From assembly GCA_029265085.1 (NCBI GenBank), contig JAJUJY010000096.1, positions 1 through 16,522 on the forward strand: a stretch of DNA of 16,522 nt, written 5' to 3'. The DNA comes from Chloroflexota bacterium. GTDB lineage: Bacteria; Chloroflexota; Anaerolineae; Anaerolineales; Anaerolineaceae. This document shows positions 1 through 5,800 of the stretch, piece after piece. Position 1 is the stretch's first letter, and each line of letters opens with the position of its first letter. The notes beneath the pieces were generated by a model. The model made no database searches, had not been told where the DNA came from, and worked only from the letters and a program-made list of their open reading frames with translations. The position numbers and the translations under genes were made by a program.

Positions 1-618
1 ATTGTTCTCAGGATCAAAGAAAAGCATATTGGGGACATTGCGATTGACAAAGAAAATTATGGTCGCTGCTGCTGCCAAAACAAAGCTGATAATCAAGACG
101 GTATCAATGCTCTTTTTGCGGTCTTTAAACAGCATAACCATGCCGGAGATCATACCGATCAGACCATTACCAACACTCCACTGCGGAGAAAGGCCAAAAC
201 CAGTCAATGCATCACCAAACATATTGCCAACCGCCCCAGTGAACAACCCCACCGCCGGGCCAAAGGCATACCCAAAGAACATCGGGATGGCAACTGCAGG
301 GCGCAGCGCCACCTGACTGACTGACGGCACTGCAAAGACCGTCCCATTGAATATGAAGGAAAGGATGGCATACAAAGCCGCGCCAATCGCCATATAGACG
401 ACCTCACGGGTGCCTACTTCCCAAATCTTACTGGAACGAGTCAGCCAATAGACAATGAACACAATCAACAAGCCGATGCCGACAAATACAAAACGCAGCA
501 CACCGGTCTCGTCGAGCTGGAGCGATGGGTTAATCATTCCGCCGATAAAAACAATCGCCAGAAAGAAACCCAAAACCGCAACCAGGGACAACAAAACTGA
601 GAGCAACTTCCGATCCAT
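1..618 (-). CDS. ECF transporter S-component-like membrane protein (partial, 3' end off window)
   Basis: Membrane substrate-binding (S) subunit of an energy-coupling factor importer for a vitamin or cofactor. The reading frame stays open from an ATG at 618 to the window edge (206 codons). GGAGG lies 5 nt upstream of the start. Hydrophobic segments lie at about residues 8-29 and 41-59. The S-component-like part starts near residue 68 and contains ALRPAVAIPMFFGYAFGP (about 104-121) followed by a Gly-rich GAVGNMFGDALTG stretch, which resembles the UPF0397/ECF S-component family. The two N-terminal helices before that core look like an extension compared with the family as I know it. It lies 94 nt downstream of the double ATPase gene in the same direction, which is the usual partner. 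The T-component (EcfT) is not in the window and may follow to the left. Substrate cannot be called. The family is inferred from motifs and context. Confidence 0.75.
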   Translation of the reverse strand, partial: MDRKLLSVLLSLVAVLGFFLAIVFIGGMINPSLQLDETGVLRFVFVGIGLLIVFIVYWLTRSSKIWEVGTREVVYMAIGAALYAILSFIFNGTVFAVPSVSQVALRPAVAIPMFFGYAFGPAVGLFTGAVGNMFGDALTGFGLSPQWSVGNGLIGMISGMVMLFKDRKKSIDTVLIISFVLAAAATIIFFVNRNVPNMLFFDPENN

Positions 619-650
619 TTCCACCTCCAGTGATGAAATGAATAATTTTC

Positions 651-672
651 CTCGGAGAACACTCCTTCCGAG
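651..672 (-). other. Short hairpin between ATPase and S-component genes
   Basis: CTCGGA and TCCGAG form a 6-bp stem around a 10-nt loop in the 94-nt spacer. There is only a short A/T-rich tail and no clear U-tract. It could be an mRNA-processing or weak attenuation hairpin. It is short enough to be chance. Confidence 0.25.
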
Positions 673-712
673 ACTGCAAAATGAATTGGAAAAGTTCGAC
701 TACCGCTTTGGC

Positions 713-2347
713 TCAGCTCAGAATATGAGCAAGAGCTTCAGCACTCATAAATCGTTGCGTCTGTTCAATATGTTTAAGGTTCGTATCCAATAAAGATGTC
801 GGAACCAGTCGCGAATCTTTCAGCTTCTGGTAATCCTTCAAAACGTCCTGCGGTTTACCATCCGCCACCACAGTTCCCTGATTTACCATCAACACCCGGT
901 TGGCATAAATTACAGCCATATCAATATCATGGGTAATAAATAATATCGCCTCAAAGCTGGGCAGCTGCAAAATGGAATTCATGAACTCCATATAGTTCTT
1001 ATAATCCTGCCCGGCTGTCGGTTCATCCATCACCAAAATACGCGAACGCATCGCCAGGATTGCCGCAATGCTGACTCTTTTTTGCTGCCCAAAAGACATG
1101 GCCAATGGCGGGCGACCTTCAAAGCCTTTAAGGTTGACGATTTCAATCGCTTGAGCCACTTCTTGTTGGATCATTTCAGGAGTATGTTTTAAGTTCGTAG
1201 GGCCAAATGCCAATTCCTGCGCAACCGTCGGCGCAAAGAGCATATGGCTTGGACTTTGGAACACATATCCCAGGGTATTGGCAATTTCAGCCACACTTAA
1301 ATCATGGGTGTCTTTGCCATTAACCAAAACCTGCCCTTTTTTGGGTTTCAATAACCCGATGGCATGTTTAACCAATGTCGTTTTACCTGCGCCGTTTGGT
1401 CCGAGAACTGCGATGATATCTCCACGCTGAATACTCAGATTCACCCCATGCAGTACTTCACGACCAGACTCGTAACCAAAGACCACATCGCGAAATTCCA
1501 CCAATGGAACCGGGCTTTGGTTGGCAGCCGATGGCAGCGGTTTAAAGACTGGCGGTGGTTCGTCTTTTTTAGCCAACTCGACAATCATCGGGGCAGGCAA
1601 TTTTACTTCATGGTAATCCACCCGCTCCACCAAACCATCCGGAATACCATCGTATCGAATTTCGCCATCTTTCATGAAAAGAACACGCTCCGGATGAATA
1701 CGCAAAACATCCTCAACCCGGTGTTCAACCATCAATACCGTCATACCCTCGTCTGCCAGACGGCGAATTAATTCCAATGCTTCCATTGCACTGGCAGGAT
1801 CCAGGCTGGCTAACGGTTCATCCAAAAGCAAAATGCTTGGCTGCATTGCTAATACACCAGCCAAAGCCACTTTTTGTTTTTCACCACCAGAAAGGTTGAA
1901 CGTTTCGCGATCTCTTAAATGCGGGATACGTAACCGTTCCAGGGCAGCATCAATCCTTTGCTTGATCTCCTCGCGCGGGATGCCCAGGTTCTCTAGCCCA
2001 AAGGCGACTTCATTCTGCACTTTGGTTCCTAAAATTTGCCGCTCTGGATCTTGCAGAACCGTACCAACATATTGGGAAATCTTTGCTAAAGAGAGTGTAG
2101 AAATATCCTGGCCGTGTAAATAAATCTTACCGGTCATTTCTCCTTTATAGCTGCGCGGAATAAGGCCATTAATACAACGAGCCAGTGTCGTCTTGCCGCA
2201 GCCGCTTGCTCCAGCAATTAATACAACCTGTCCAGAGCCAATTTTCAGGTTGATATTCCGGATAGCAGTTTCAGTGCGGCTGCGATATCGAAATGAAAGG
2301 TTTTCAATGATGAGTGGATAATCAAATGTCATTCCTGACCTAACCAT
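713..2347 (-). CDS. ECF transporter ATP-binding protein, two fused ABC ATPase domains
   Basis: Energises ECF-type import by ATP hydrolysis on the cytoplasmic face. Two complete ABC modules sit in one 544-residue chain, equivalent to fused EcfA and EcfA'. Module 1 has Walker A GASGCGKTT (residues 46-54), a Q-loop in VLQDPE, signature LSGGEKQKV, Walker B ILLLDEPLASLD and an EHR H-loop. Module 2 has Walker A GPNGAGKTT, Q-loop FQSP, a degenerate signature MSFGQQKRV, Walker B ILVMDEPTAGQD and a THD H-loop. A divergent second signature is common in asymmetric ECF ATPase pairs. An internal ATG at 2332 has AGGTCAGGA just before it and is a credible alternative start. The start at 2347 has only a weak GAAG. 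The gene is first in a leftward operon with the S-component. The family is clear; the transported substrate is unknown. Confidence 0.93.
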   Translation of the reverse strand: MVRSGMTFDYPLIIENLSFRYRSRTETAIRNINLKIGSGQVVLIAGASGCGKTTLARCINGLIPRSYKGEMTGKIYLHGQDISTLSLAKISQYVGTVLQDPERQILGTKVQNEVAFGLENLGIPREEIKQRIDAALERLRIPHLRDRETFNLSGGEKQKVALAGVLAMQPSILLLDEPLASLDPASAMEALELIRRLADEGMTVLMVEHRVEDVLRIHPERVLFMKDGEIRYDGIPDGLVERVDYHEVKLPAPMIVELAKKDEPPPVFKPLPSAANQSPVPLVEFRDVVFGYESGREVLHGVNLSIQRGDIIAVLGPNGAGKTTLVKHAIGLLKPKKGQVLVNGKDTHDLSVAEIANTLGYVFQSPSHMLFAPTVAQELAFGPTNLKHTPEMIQQEVAQAIEIVNLKGFEGRPPLAMSFGQQKRVSIAAILAMRSRILVMDEPTAGQDYKNYMEFMNSILQLPSFEAILFITHDIDMAVIYANRVLMVNQGTVVADGKPQDVLKDYQKLKDSRLVPTSLLDTNLKHIEQTQRFMSAEALAHILS

Positions 2348-2468
2348 TGAATCTTCAACATAGTCAATTTAGATGGACCCCATGCGATGATAGAGCATCT
2401 TTGAACCAGTTGGGAGATCAATTTTGCAAATTACCCGTGAATAAAATGAATAAGTACAGGTTGTCCAT

Positions 2469-2497
2469 AATATAGCATGGGCTTATCTACCCGTCAA
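2469..2497 (-). promoter_or_regulatory. Sigma70-like promoter for the ECF operon
   Basis: On the minus strand TTGACG (2497-2492) and TATATT (2474-2469) are separated by exactly 17 nt, and TGC directly precedes the -10 (an extended -10). Each hexamer matches consensus at 5 of 6 positions. Transcription would start near 2462, giving a leader of roughly 115-130 nt before the ATPase gene. Confidence 0.65.
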
Positions 2498-2518
2498 TTG
2501 ATTACCAGGGACAAAATT

Positions 2519-2542
2519 TTAAAAAATATCGATATTTTTTAA
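2519..2542. promoter_or_regulatory. Perfect 24-bp AT-rich palindrome between divergent promoters, likely operator
   Basis: The sequence is its own reverse complement over 24 bp, centred on ATCGAT with arms TTAAAAAATATC and GATATTTTTTAA. It lies 21 bp upstream of the leftward -35 and 9 bp upstream of the rightward -35, so a dimeric regulator bound here could affect both promoters. No regulator gene lies next to it. An intrinsically bent A/T tract is the alternative reading. Confidence 0.45.
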
Positions 2543-2551
2543 TCAATTTCA

Positions 2552-2580
2552 TTGCAACCTGAGAAGGAGTGTGTTAAAAT
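2552..2580 (+). promoter_or_regulatory. Candidate rightward promoter
   Basis: TTGCAA (2552-2557) and TAAAAT (2575-2580) are spaced by 17 nt. The matches are 4/6 and 5/6. The predicted start near 2587 falls at the base of the following hairpin, so a transcript would begin with that hairpin. It would either be terminated there or carry a long leader of about 175 nt into the membrane protein gene. Confidence 0.45.
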
Positions 2581-2587
2581 AAAAAAG

Positions 2588-2624
2588 CCAAACGTTCGGG
2601 TGCCCCCCTCACCCGGGCGTTTGG
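2588..2624. terminator. Orphan terminator-like hairpin in divergent intergenic region
   Basis: Outer stem CCAAACG/CGTTTGG and inner stem CGGGTG/CACCCG are joined by two U-G pairs in the rightward RNA (a CC/AA internal mismatch in the leftward RNA). The loop is CCCCCCT. The leftward RNA continues directly into C plus six U, a classic intrinsic terminator. The rightward RNA continues with UGUUUU, which is weaker. No annotated gene reads into it from either side, so what it terminates is unclear. Confidence 0.6.
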
Positions 2625-2760
2625 TGTTTTAATTGCTATTTATCCGATTGTGCAACTTTCTTCCCCAAGTTCCGTACATAATAAACAAGGAATAATTTAT
2701 AGAATCGCACAATCATGTTTTGTGATACGCTATTAATGAATTAAGCTTTTCAGGATAAGG

Positions 2761-3516
2761 ATGGAATGTATGAATCAAGAAGATAATTTTCCTCAAGAAG
2801 AAAAACCCCGCCGTTTTCGCAGCAGCGGAGCCTGGTGGGGATTGGTTCTTATTTTTGTTGGTGCAATCTTAATTGCACAGCGGCTTGGATATGTTGGAGA
2901 ACAATTTAACTGGTGGGCAATCTTCATTCTCATCCCAGCCATTGGCTCGCTCAGCACCGCCTTTTTTGCTTTCCAAAAATCTGGCCGGTTTAATGCCGCT
3001 GTCCGCGGCAGCCTGGGCGGCGGATTAGTAGTCCTCACGGTTGCGCTCATGTTCATGTTTGGCCTGGATTGGACATATTGGTGGCCATTAATGGTCATCG
3101 TACCCGGTTTTTCTATGTTTTTGAATGGCTTACATGGTCCACAGGAGAAATTAGGCAAGAATGTGGTTGGGGTGGCAGGTTTGCTTTCCTGGCTTGGCTT
3201 AGGTGTAATCTACCTCGGGTTTGGCTTTCTGGCAGACAACTTAAATTGGCTGGAAGTTCAATCGATCATCACCCCTTATAAATGGTGGGCCATCGCTATC
3301 TTAATTCCGGCATTTGGGGCATTTGTCAATGCGGTTGTCGTCACGATTGGCGTTGGCCGTTTCAATCGCGCTGCGGTTGGGTTGGCTACCTTTGGATTGA
3401 TGGCATTAGGGGTAGGTGTTGTCGCTTTGCTTGGAATTTCCTGGAATTTACTGACCCCAATTCTGCTCATTCTGGCTGGCGTTGGGATCCTGTTAGGGAT
3501 ATTCAGCAAGAATTAA
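2761..3516 (+). CDS. Multi-spanning membrane protein with internal tandem duplication (LiaI/LiaF-like TM region)
   Basis: A 251-residue protein, almost entirely hydrophobic after a charged N-terminal tail of about 22 residues. It resembles the LiaI/LiaF-type TM families (DUF5668-like), which are often linked to envelope stress; no enzymatic motif is visible. Two copies of one unit align without gaps at an offset of 124 residues. WWAIFILIPAIG (51-62) matches WWAIAILIPAFG (175-186), GRFN (75-78) matches GRFN (199-202), W104 and P109 match W228 and P233, and G116 matches G240. The start at 2761 has AGGA 5 nt upstream. An in-frame ATG at 2770 is also possible. It is monocistronic, with a strong terminator just after the stop. 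The precise function is unknown. Confidence 0.7.
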   Translation: MECMNQEDNFPQEEKPRRFRSSGAWWGLVLIFVGAILIAQRLGYVGEQFNWWAIFILIPAIGSLSTAFFAFQKSGRFNAAVRGSLGGGLVVLTVALMFMFGLDWTYWWPLMVIVPGFSMFLNGLHGPQEKLGKNVVGVAGLLSWLGLGVIYLGFGFLADNLNWLEVQSIITPYKWWAIAILIPAFGAFVNAVVVTIGVGRFNRAAVGLATFGLMALGVGVVALLGISWNLLTPILLILAGVGILLGIFSKN

Positions 3517-3537
3517 CCGCTCAGTCAATCATCATTT

Positions 3538-3574
3538 CCACCCCGAGAGAAAATTTCTCTCGGGGTGGTTTTTT
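3538..3574 (+). terminator. Rho-independent terminator
   Basis: A perfect 12-bp stem CCACCCCGAGAG/CTCTCGGGGTGG with loop AAAATTT is followed immediately by six T. It lies 21 nt after the membrane protein stop. It ends directly before the converging ccdA-like stop codon (3576-3578). The leftward direction has no U-tract, so it mainly serves the rightward gene, though the stem may also block leftward read-through. Confidence 0.92.
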
Positions 3575-3575
3575 C

Positions 3576-4253
3576 TTAAAACAATCCCATCCGAATTAAA
3601 TCCCAATTAATTGCCAGGTCATAAATACCGATTCCCAACAGTAACAATCCACTAACCCTGTTTACCCAAGTTGAATGGCGAGCGAAAAAGCGCGTAATCC
3701 AACGTTGTGCACCACCCGCAAGGAAAGACAACACCAACAGTGGCAAACCGAATCCCAAACCAAACCAAAGAAAAACAGACAACTGGGATAATAATTCCCC
3801 TGCCGATAACGATAATGCAAAGATACTAACCACTAATGGACCTGAACAAGGCAGTGCAATCGGTCCATAAAGTAGGCCATATAGATAGGCATTAATATAT
3901 GGATTGGACAGGACTGGAATCTGGATTTGGGGAAGTGTCTTGAAGGGATTAATGTTCAATAGCAGCATGATGCCCAAAATAATGATGACCAGGTCCGCCA
4001 GGGGAATAACCACAGACAAGGCGGAACCAATAGAAACGGACAAAGCCGCAATCAGGGCTCCCAAAGCCAACATCATGGTTAAAACTCCAGCCAAGACAAT
4101 AAAACCAAGCGCATAGCGTCCCTTACTATTTTTTAACGATTCCTGGCCGCCGCTCAGGTAAGCCAAAAATCCAGGGTATAAAGGAAACACACAAGGGCTG
4201 GTTGTTGCCAATAATCCTATCGTCAATGAGGTAATTACAGATTCAAACATCAT
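3576..4253 (-). CDS. ccdA: CcdA-type cytochrome c biogenesis / thiol-disulfide transmembrane electron carrier
   Basis: Integral membrane protein that passes electrons from cytoplasmic thioredoxin to extracytoplasmic thiol proteins. About 225 residues from an ATG at 4253, with GGAG 7-8 nt upstream. The frame also stays open to a TTG at 4310, but that would start inside an inverted repeat and has no ribosome binding site. It has six predicted hydrophobic segments. The hallmark cysteines are present: C21 in SPCVFPLYPGFLAYLSG and C136 in GPIALPCSGPLV. Gly-rich GFGLPLLVLSFLAGG lies near the C-terminus. Length and motifs fit the short CcdA form rather than full DsbD. It lies directly downstream of a lipoprotein thioredoxin in the same direction, a natural electron acceptor. 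It converges on the membrane protein gene at 2761-3516. Confidence 0.9.
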   Translation of the reverse strand: MMFESVITSLTIGLLATTSPCVFPLYPGFLAYLSGGQESLKNSKGRYALGFIVLAGVLTMMLALGALIAALSVSIGSALSVVIPLADLVIIILGIMLLLNINPFKTLPQIQIPVLSNPYINAYLYGLLYGPIALPCSGPLVVSIFALSLSAGELLSQLSVFLWFGLGFGLPLLVLSFLAGGAQRWITRFFARHSTWVNRVSGLLLLGIGIYDLAINWDLIRMGLF

Positions 4254-4268
4254 AGCGCTACTCCATAA

Positions 4269-4303
4269 CAGTCGCGGAATCCGGGGAATAGATTCCGCGA
4301 CTG
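4269..4303 (-). other. 13-bp inverted repeat between thioredoxin and ccdA genes
   Basis: CAGTCGCGGAATC and GATTCCGCGACTG form a perfect 13-bp stem with a 9-nt loop in the 63-nt spacer between the two leftward genes. It is followed by TTATGGAG rather than a U-tract, so it is not a standard intrinsic terminator. An mRNA-stabilising or processing hairpin that separates expression of the two genes is the best guess. The ccdA ribosome binding site lies just beyond it. Confidence 0.6.
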
Positions 4304-4316
4304 GAAACAAAAATGA

Positions 4317-5018
4317 CTACATATTTTCATCCAGGAAAGGTTGTAATGCTTTCAATAATTCGTCCGCAGATTTTATACCAAACGGAAGTGGATGAGCCTC
4401 GCCTTTACGATCAATGATCAACATTGGTGTTGAAGGCGGGTTGAGAAATTGCGCGCCATATAATTGGCTAAGCTCCCGAGAGACATCTTCAGTCGAAACA
4501 GCATAGATCCAATCAAAGCCATTGCGCGTGGTGTACTCTTTTAATGCATCTGCATCCTCATTGGGATCGATATCCAACCCAATACTGACAAAATCTTCAC
4601 GATCACCAAGGATTTCATGGAGAGCCTTCACCTGGTTTTGTTGTTTTAAGCAATTGGAACACCATTGAGCCAGCGTTTCAACAAGGATCACTTTGCCATT
4701 AAGTGCCTCGATCGTGAAAGATTCACCCGTGTTGACATTAACCAATTCTGCCTTATACCATGCAGGAAGATCAGACATCATCTTGTCTTCGCTCATTTCT
4801 GAAGTTGGTTTATTTTCCATCGGCTCCGCGGTTTTATCCATCATTGCTTCTTCAGATTTTTCCATAACAGGTGCTGATGTTTTTTCCATCATTGCACCGG
4901 ACGCAGGTTTTTCTTCCATCATCACGTTTTTCTGTGAATTAGCCTGCGCTGAACAACCCGCCAGAACCACCGCAAGCATTAATAGAACTATCGAAATTTT
5001 TCGGCTATATTTCATCAT
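4317..5018 (-). CDS. Lipoprotein thioredoxin-fold protein with methionine-rich linker
   Basis: Extracytoplasmic membrane-anchored thiol oxidoreductase of about 233 residues. A signal peptide with lipobox LAGC (acylated C22) is followed by a 49-residue hydrophilic linker carrying 11 Met (residues 33-81, motif M-[ME]-[ED]-K). A thioredoxin fold follows from about residue 85. The active site is WCSNC (C120, C123) and the cis-Pro is in STPMLI near the C-terminal third. GGAGG lies 3 nt before the ATG at 5018 and 6 nt before the ATG at 5015, so the second Met is the better start. It is the first gene of a leftward unit with ccdA and diverges from another lipoprotein thioredoxin. Likely partners are CcdA (reductant) and exported disulfide or sulfoxide substrates. 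The domain call is firm; the linker role is inference. Confidence 0.88.
   Translation of the reverse strand: MMKYSRKISIVLLMLAVVLAGCSAQANSQKNVMMEEKPASGAMMEKTSAPVMEKSEEAMMDKTAEPMENKPTSEMSEDKMMSDLPAWYKAELVNVNTGESFTIEALNGKVILVETLAQWCSNCLKQQNQVKALHEILGDREDFVSIGLDIDPNEDADALKEYTTRNGFDWIYAVSTEDVSRELSQLYGAQFLNPPSTPMLIIDRKGEAHPLPFGIKSADELLKALQPFLDENM
4776..4922 (-). repeat. Methionine-rich, Lys/Glu-rich imperfect repeat region inside the thioredoxin lipoprotein
   Basis: This stretch codes for residues 33-81. Met or Met-Met recurs at 33-34, 43-44, 52, 59-60, 67, 75 and 80-81, a spacing of about 7-10 residues, usually followed by E/D and K. At DNA level CCATCATTGC occurs twice with related TTTTTCCAT units, suggesting growth by slipped duplication of a unit of about 27-30 bp. 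No Cys or His is present in the linker. Confidence 0.7.
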
Positions 5019-5090
5019 CTTCCTCCGTAATCTTGATTAGAATTAGCTTTATTATCCAAATTAAAAATTAACTTAGTTTTAAAAAATGCT

Positions 5091-5114
5091 TACGGGAATA
5101 TGAACAATCCCGTA
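5091..5114. promoter_or_regulatory. Inverted repeat in the divergent thioredoxin intergenic region
   Basis: TACGGGA and TCCCGTA form 7-bp arms around 10 nt. Four T follow on the plus strand. It is too weak to be called a terminator and has no rightward gene before it. Because it abuts the direct repeats and shares their CGTA core, it may be part of the same regulatory site. Confidence 0.35.
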
Positions 5115-5135
5115 TTTTCGTAATCTTTTCGTAAT
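5115..5135 (+). promoter_or_regulatory. Tandem 10-bp direct repeat, candidate OmpR-family regulator binding site
   Basis: TTTTCGTAAT occurs twice exactly (5115-5124 and 5126-5135), one base apart, giving an 11-bp period. OmpR/PhoB-family regulators typically bind tandem direct repeats with this spacing. A TAATAT-like -10 sits at 5154-5159, about 18 bp after the second repeat, with no good -35. That fits an activator-dependent promoter for the gene at 5205. The response regulator gene lies downstream in the same rightward cluster. The link between that regulator and this site is inference. Confidence 0.5.
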
Positions 5136-5204
5136 AAATTTTTTGGAACCTTTTAATATTTCCACCCTACACTATTTCATAATAAAGTAAATCGGAGATG
5201 GCTT

Positions 5205-5789
5205 ATGAAATACTGGTGGATTTTAATTTTTCTATTCGGTCTGGCGGGCTGCAAGACTATTTTTCCAACAGAGAAGAATCGCTCGGGGTCAGAATCAACC
5301 CTGTTTGAGTCCAACGCCCAGGGAAGTTTTCCGAAATTAGCTGATTTTGGAATCGCCCCTGAATTAACCAATGAGACCTGGTTAAATACAGATTCACCCT
5401 TAAGAATTTCTGATTTAAAAGGGAAAGTCGTTTTGCTAGAAATGTGGACATTTGGTTGCAAAAACTGTCAAAATGTCATACCCTACTTAAAAGAATGGCA
5501 TGCCAGATATAAAGATGACGGTCTGATCGTGATTGGGAACCATTACCCTGAGTTTTCATACGAGAAAGATTTAGAAAACCTCAAGGACGCGATTAACCAG
5601 TACGAAATCAAGTACCCTGTGACACAAGACAATGATGGCAAAACCTGGCAAGCATATCAAAATCTATACTGGCCTACCCTGTACTTGATTGATAAACAGG
5701 GACATATTCGCTATAAGCAAATTGGCGAAGGGAATTATGTCCAAACCGAGCTGGCAATTAAAGCTTTATTGGAAGAGATAATTGATTGA
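5205..5789 (+). CDS. Lipoprotein thioredoxin-like (TlpA/ResA/DipZ-type) protein
   Basis: Extracytoplasmic membrane-tethered thiol-disulfide oxidoreductase of 194 residues. A short signal peptide ends in lipobox LAGC (C16). The redoxin domain begins near residue 44, with LKGKVVLLEMW, active site GCKNC (C85, C88) and cis-Pro 157 in YWPTLYLID. The WTxxCxNC arrangement recalls the redoxin domain of DipZ-like proteins, whose membrane half is CcdA-like. Here that half is encoded separately and divergently. GGAG lies 7-8 nt before the ATG. It is followed after 11 nt by msrP, so it is probably co-transcribed and may protect or reduce extracytoplasmic thiols alongside MsrPQ. It shares no methionine-rich linker with the divergent thioredoxin. 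Confidence 0.88.
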   Translation: MKYWWILIFLFGLAGCKTIFPTEKNRSGSESTLFESNAQGSFPKLADFGIAPELTNETWLNTDSPLRISDLKGKVVLLEMWTFGCKNCQNVIPYLKEWHARYKDDGLIVIGNHYPEFSYEKDLENLKDAINQYEIKYPVTQDNDGKTWQAYQNLYWPTLYLIDKQGHIRYKQIGEGNYVQTELAIKALLEEIID

Positions 5790-5800
5790 GGTAAAAGAAC

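Noticed and set aside
2348..2760. Riboswitch in front of the ECF vitamin transporter
   Set aside because: The predicted leader from the leftward promoter (about 2462 to 2347) shows no recognisable conserved cores such as those of TPP, FMN or cobalamin elements, and the one strong hairpin lies upstream of that promoter.
4254..4310. Longer ccdA-like protein starting at TTG 4310
   Set aside because: The extra residues are coded by the inverted repeat itself, have no ribosome binding site and do not look like a CcdA N-terminus, while ATG 4253 has GGAG at good distance.
4776..4922. Frameshift or low-quality sequence in the thioredoxin lipoprotein
   Set aside because: The Met/Lys/Glu-rich stretch is repetitive but stays in frame between an intact lipobox and an intact thioredoxin domain.
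5091..5118. Terminator between the divergent thioredoxin genes
   Set aside because: The stem is only 7 bp with a 10-nt loop, and no gene reads toward it on the plus strand. A regulatory site is more plausible.
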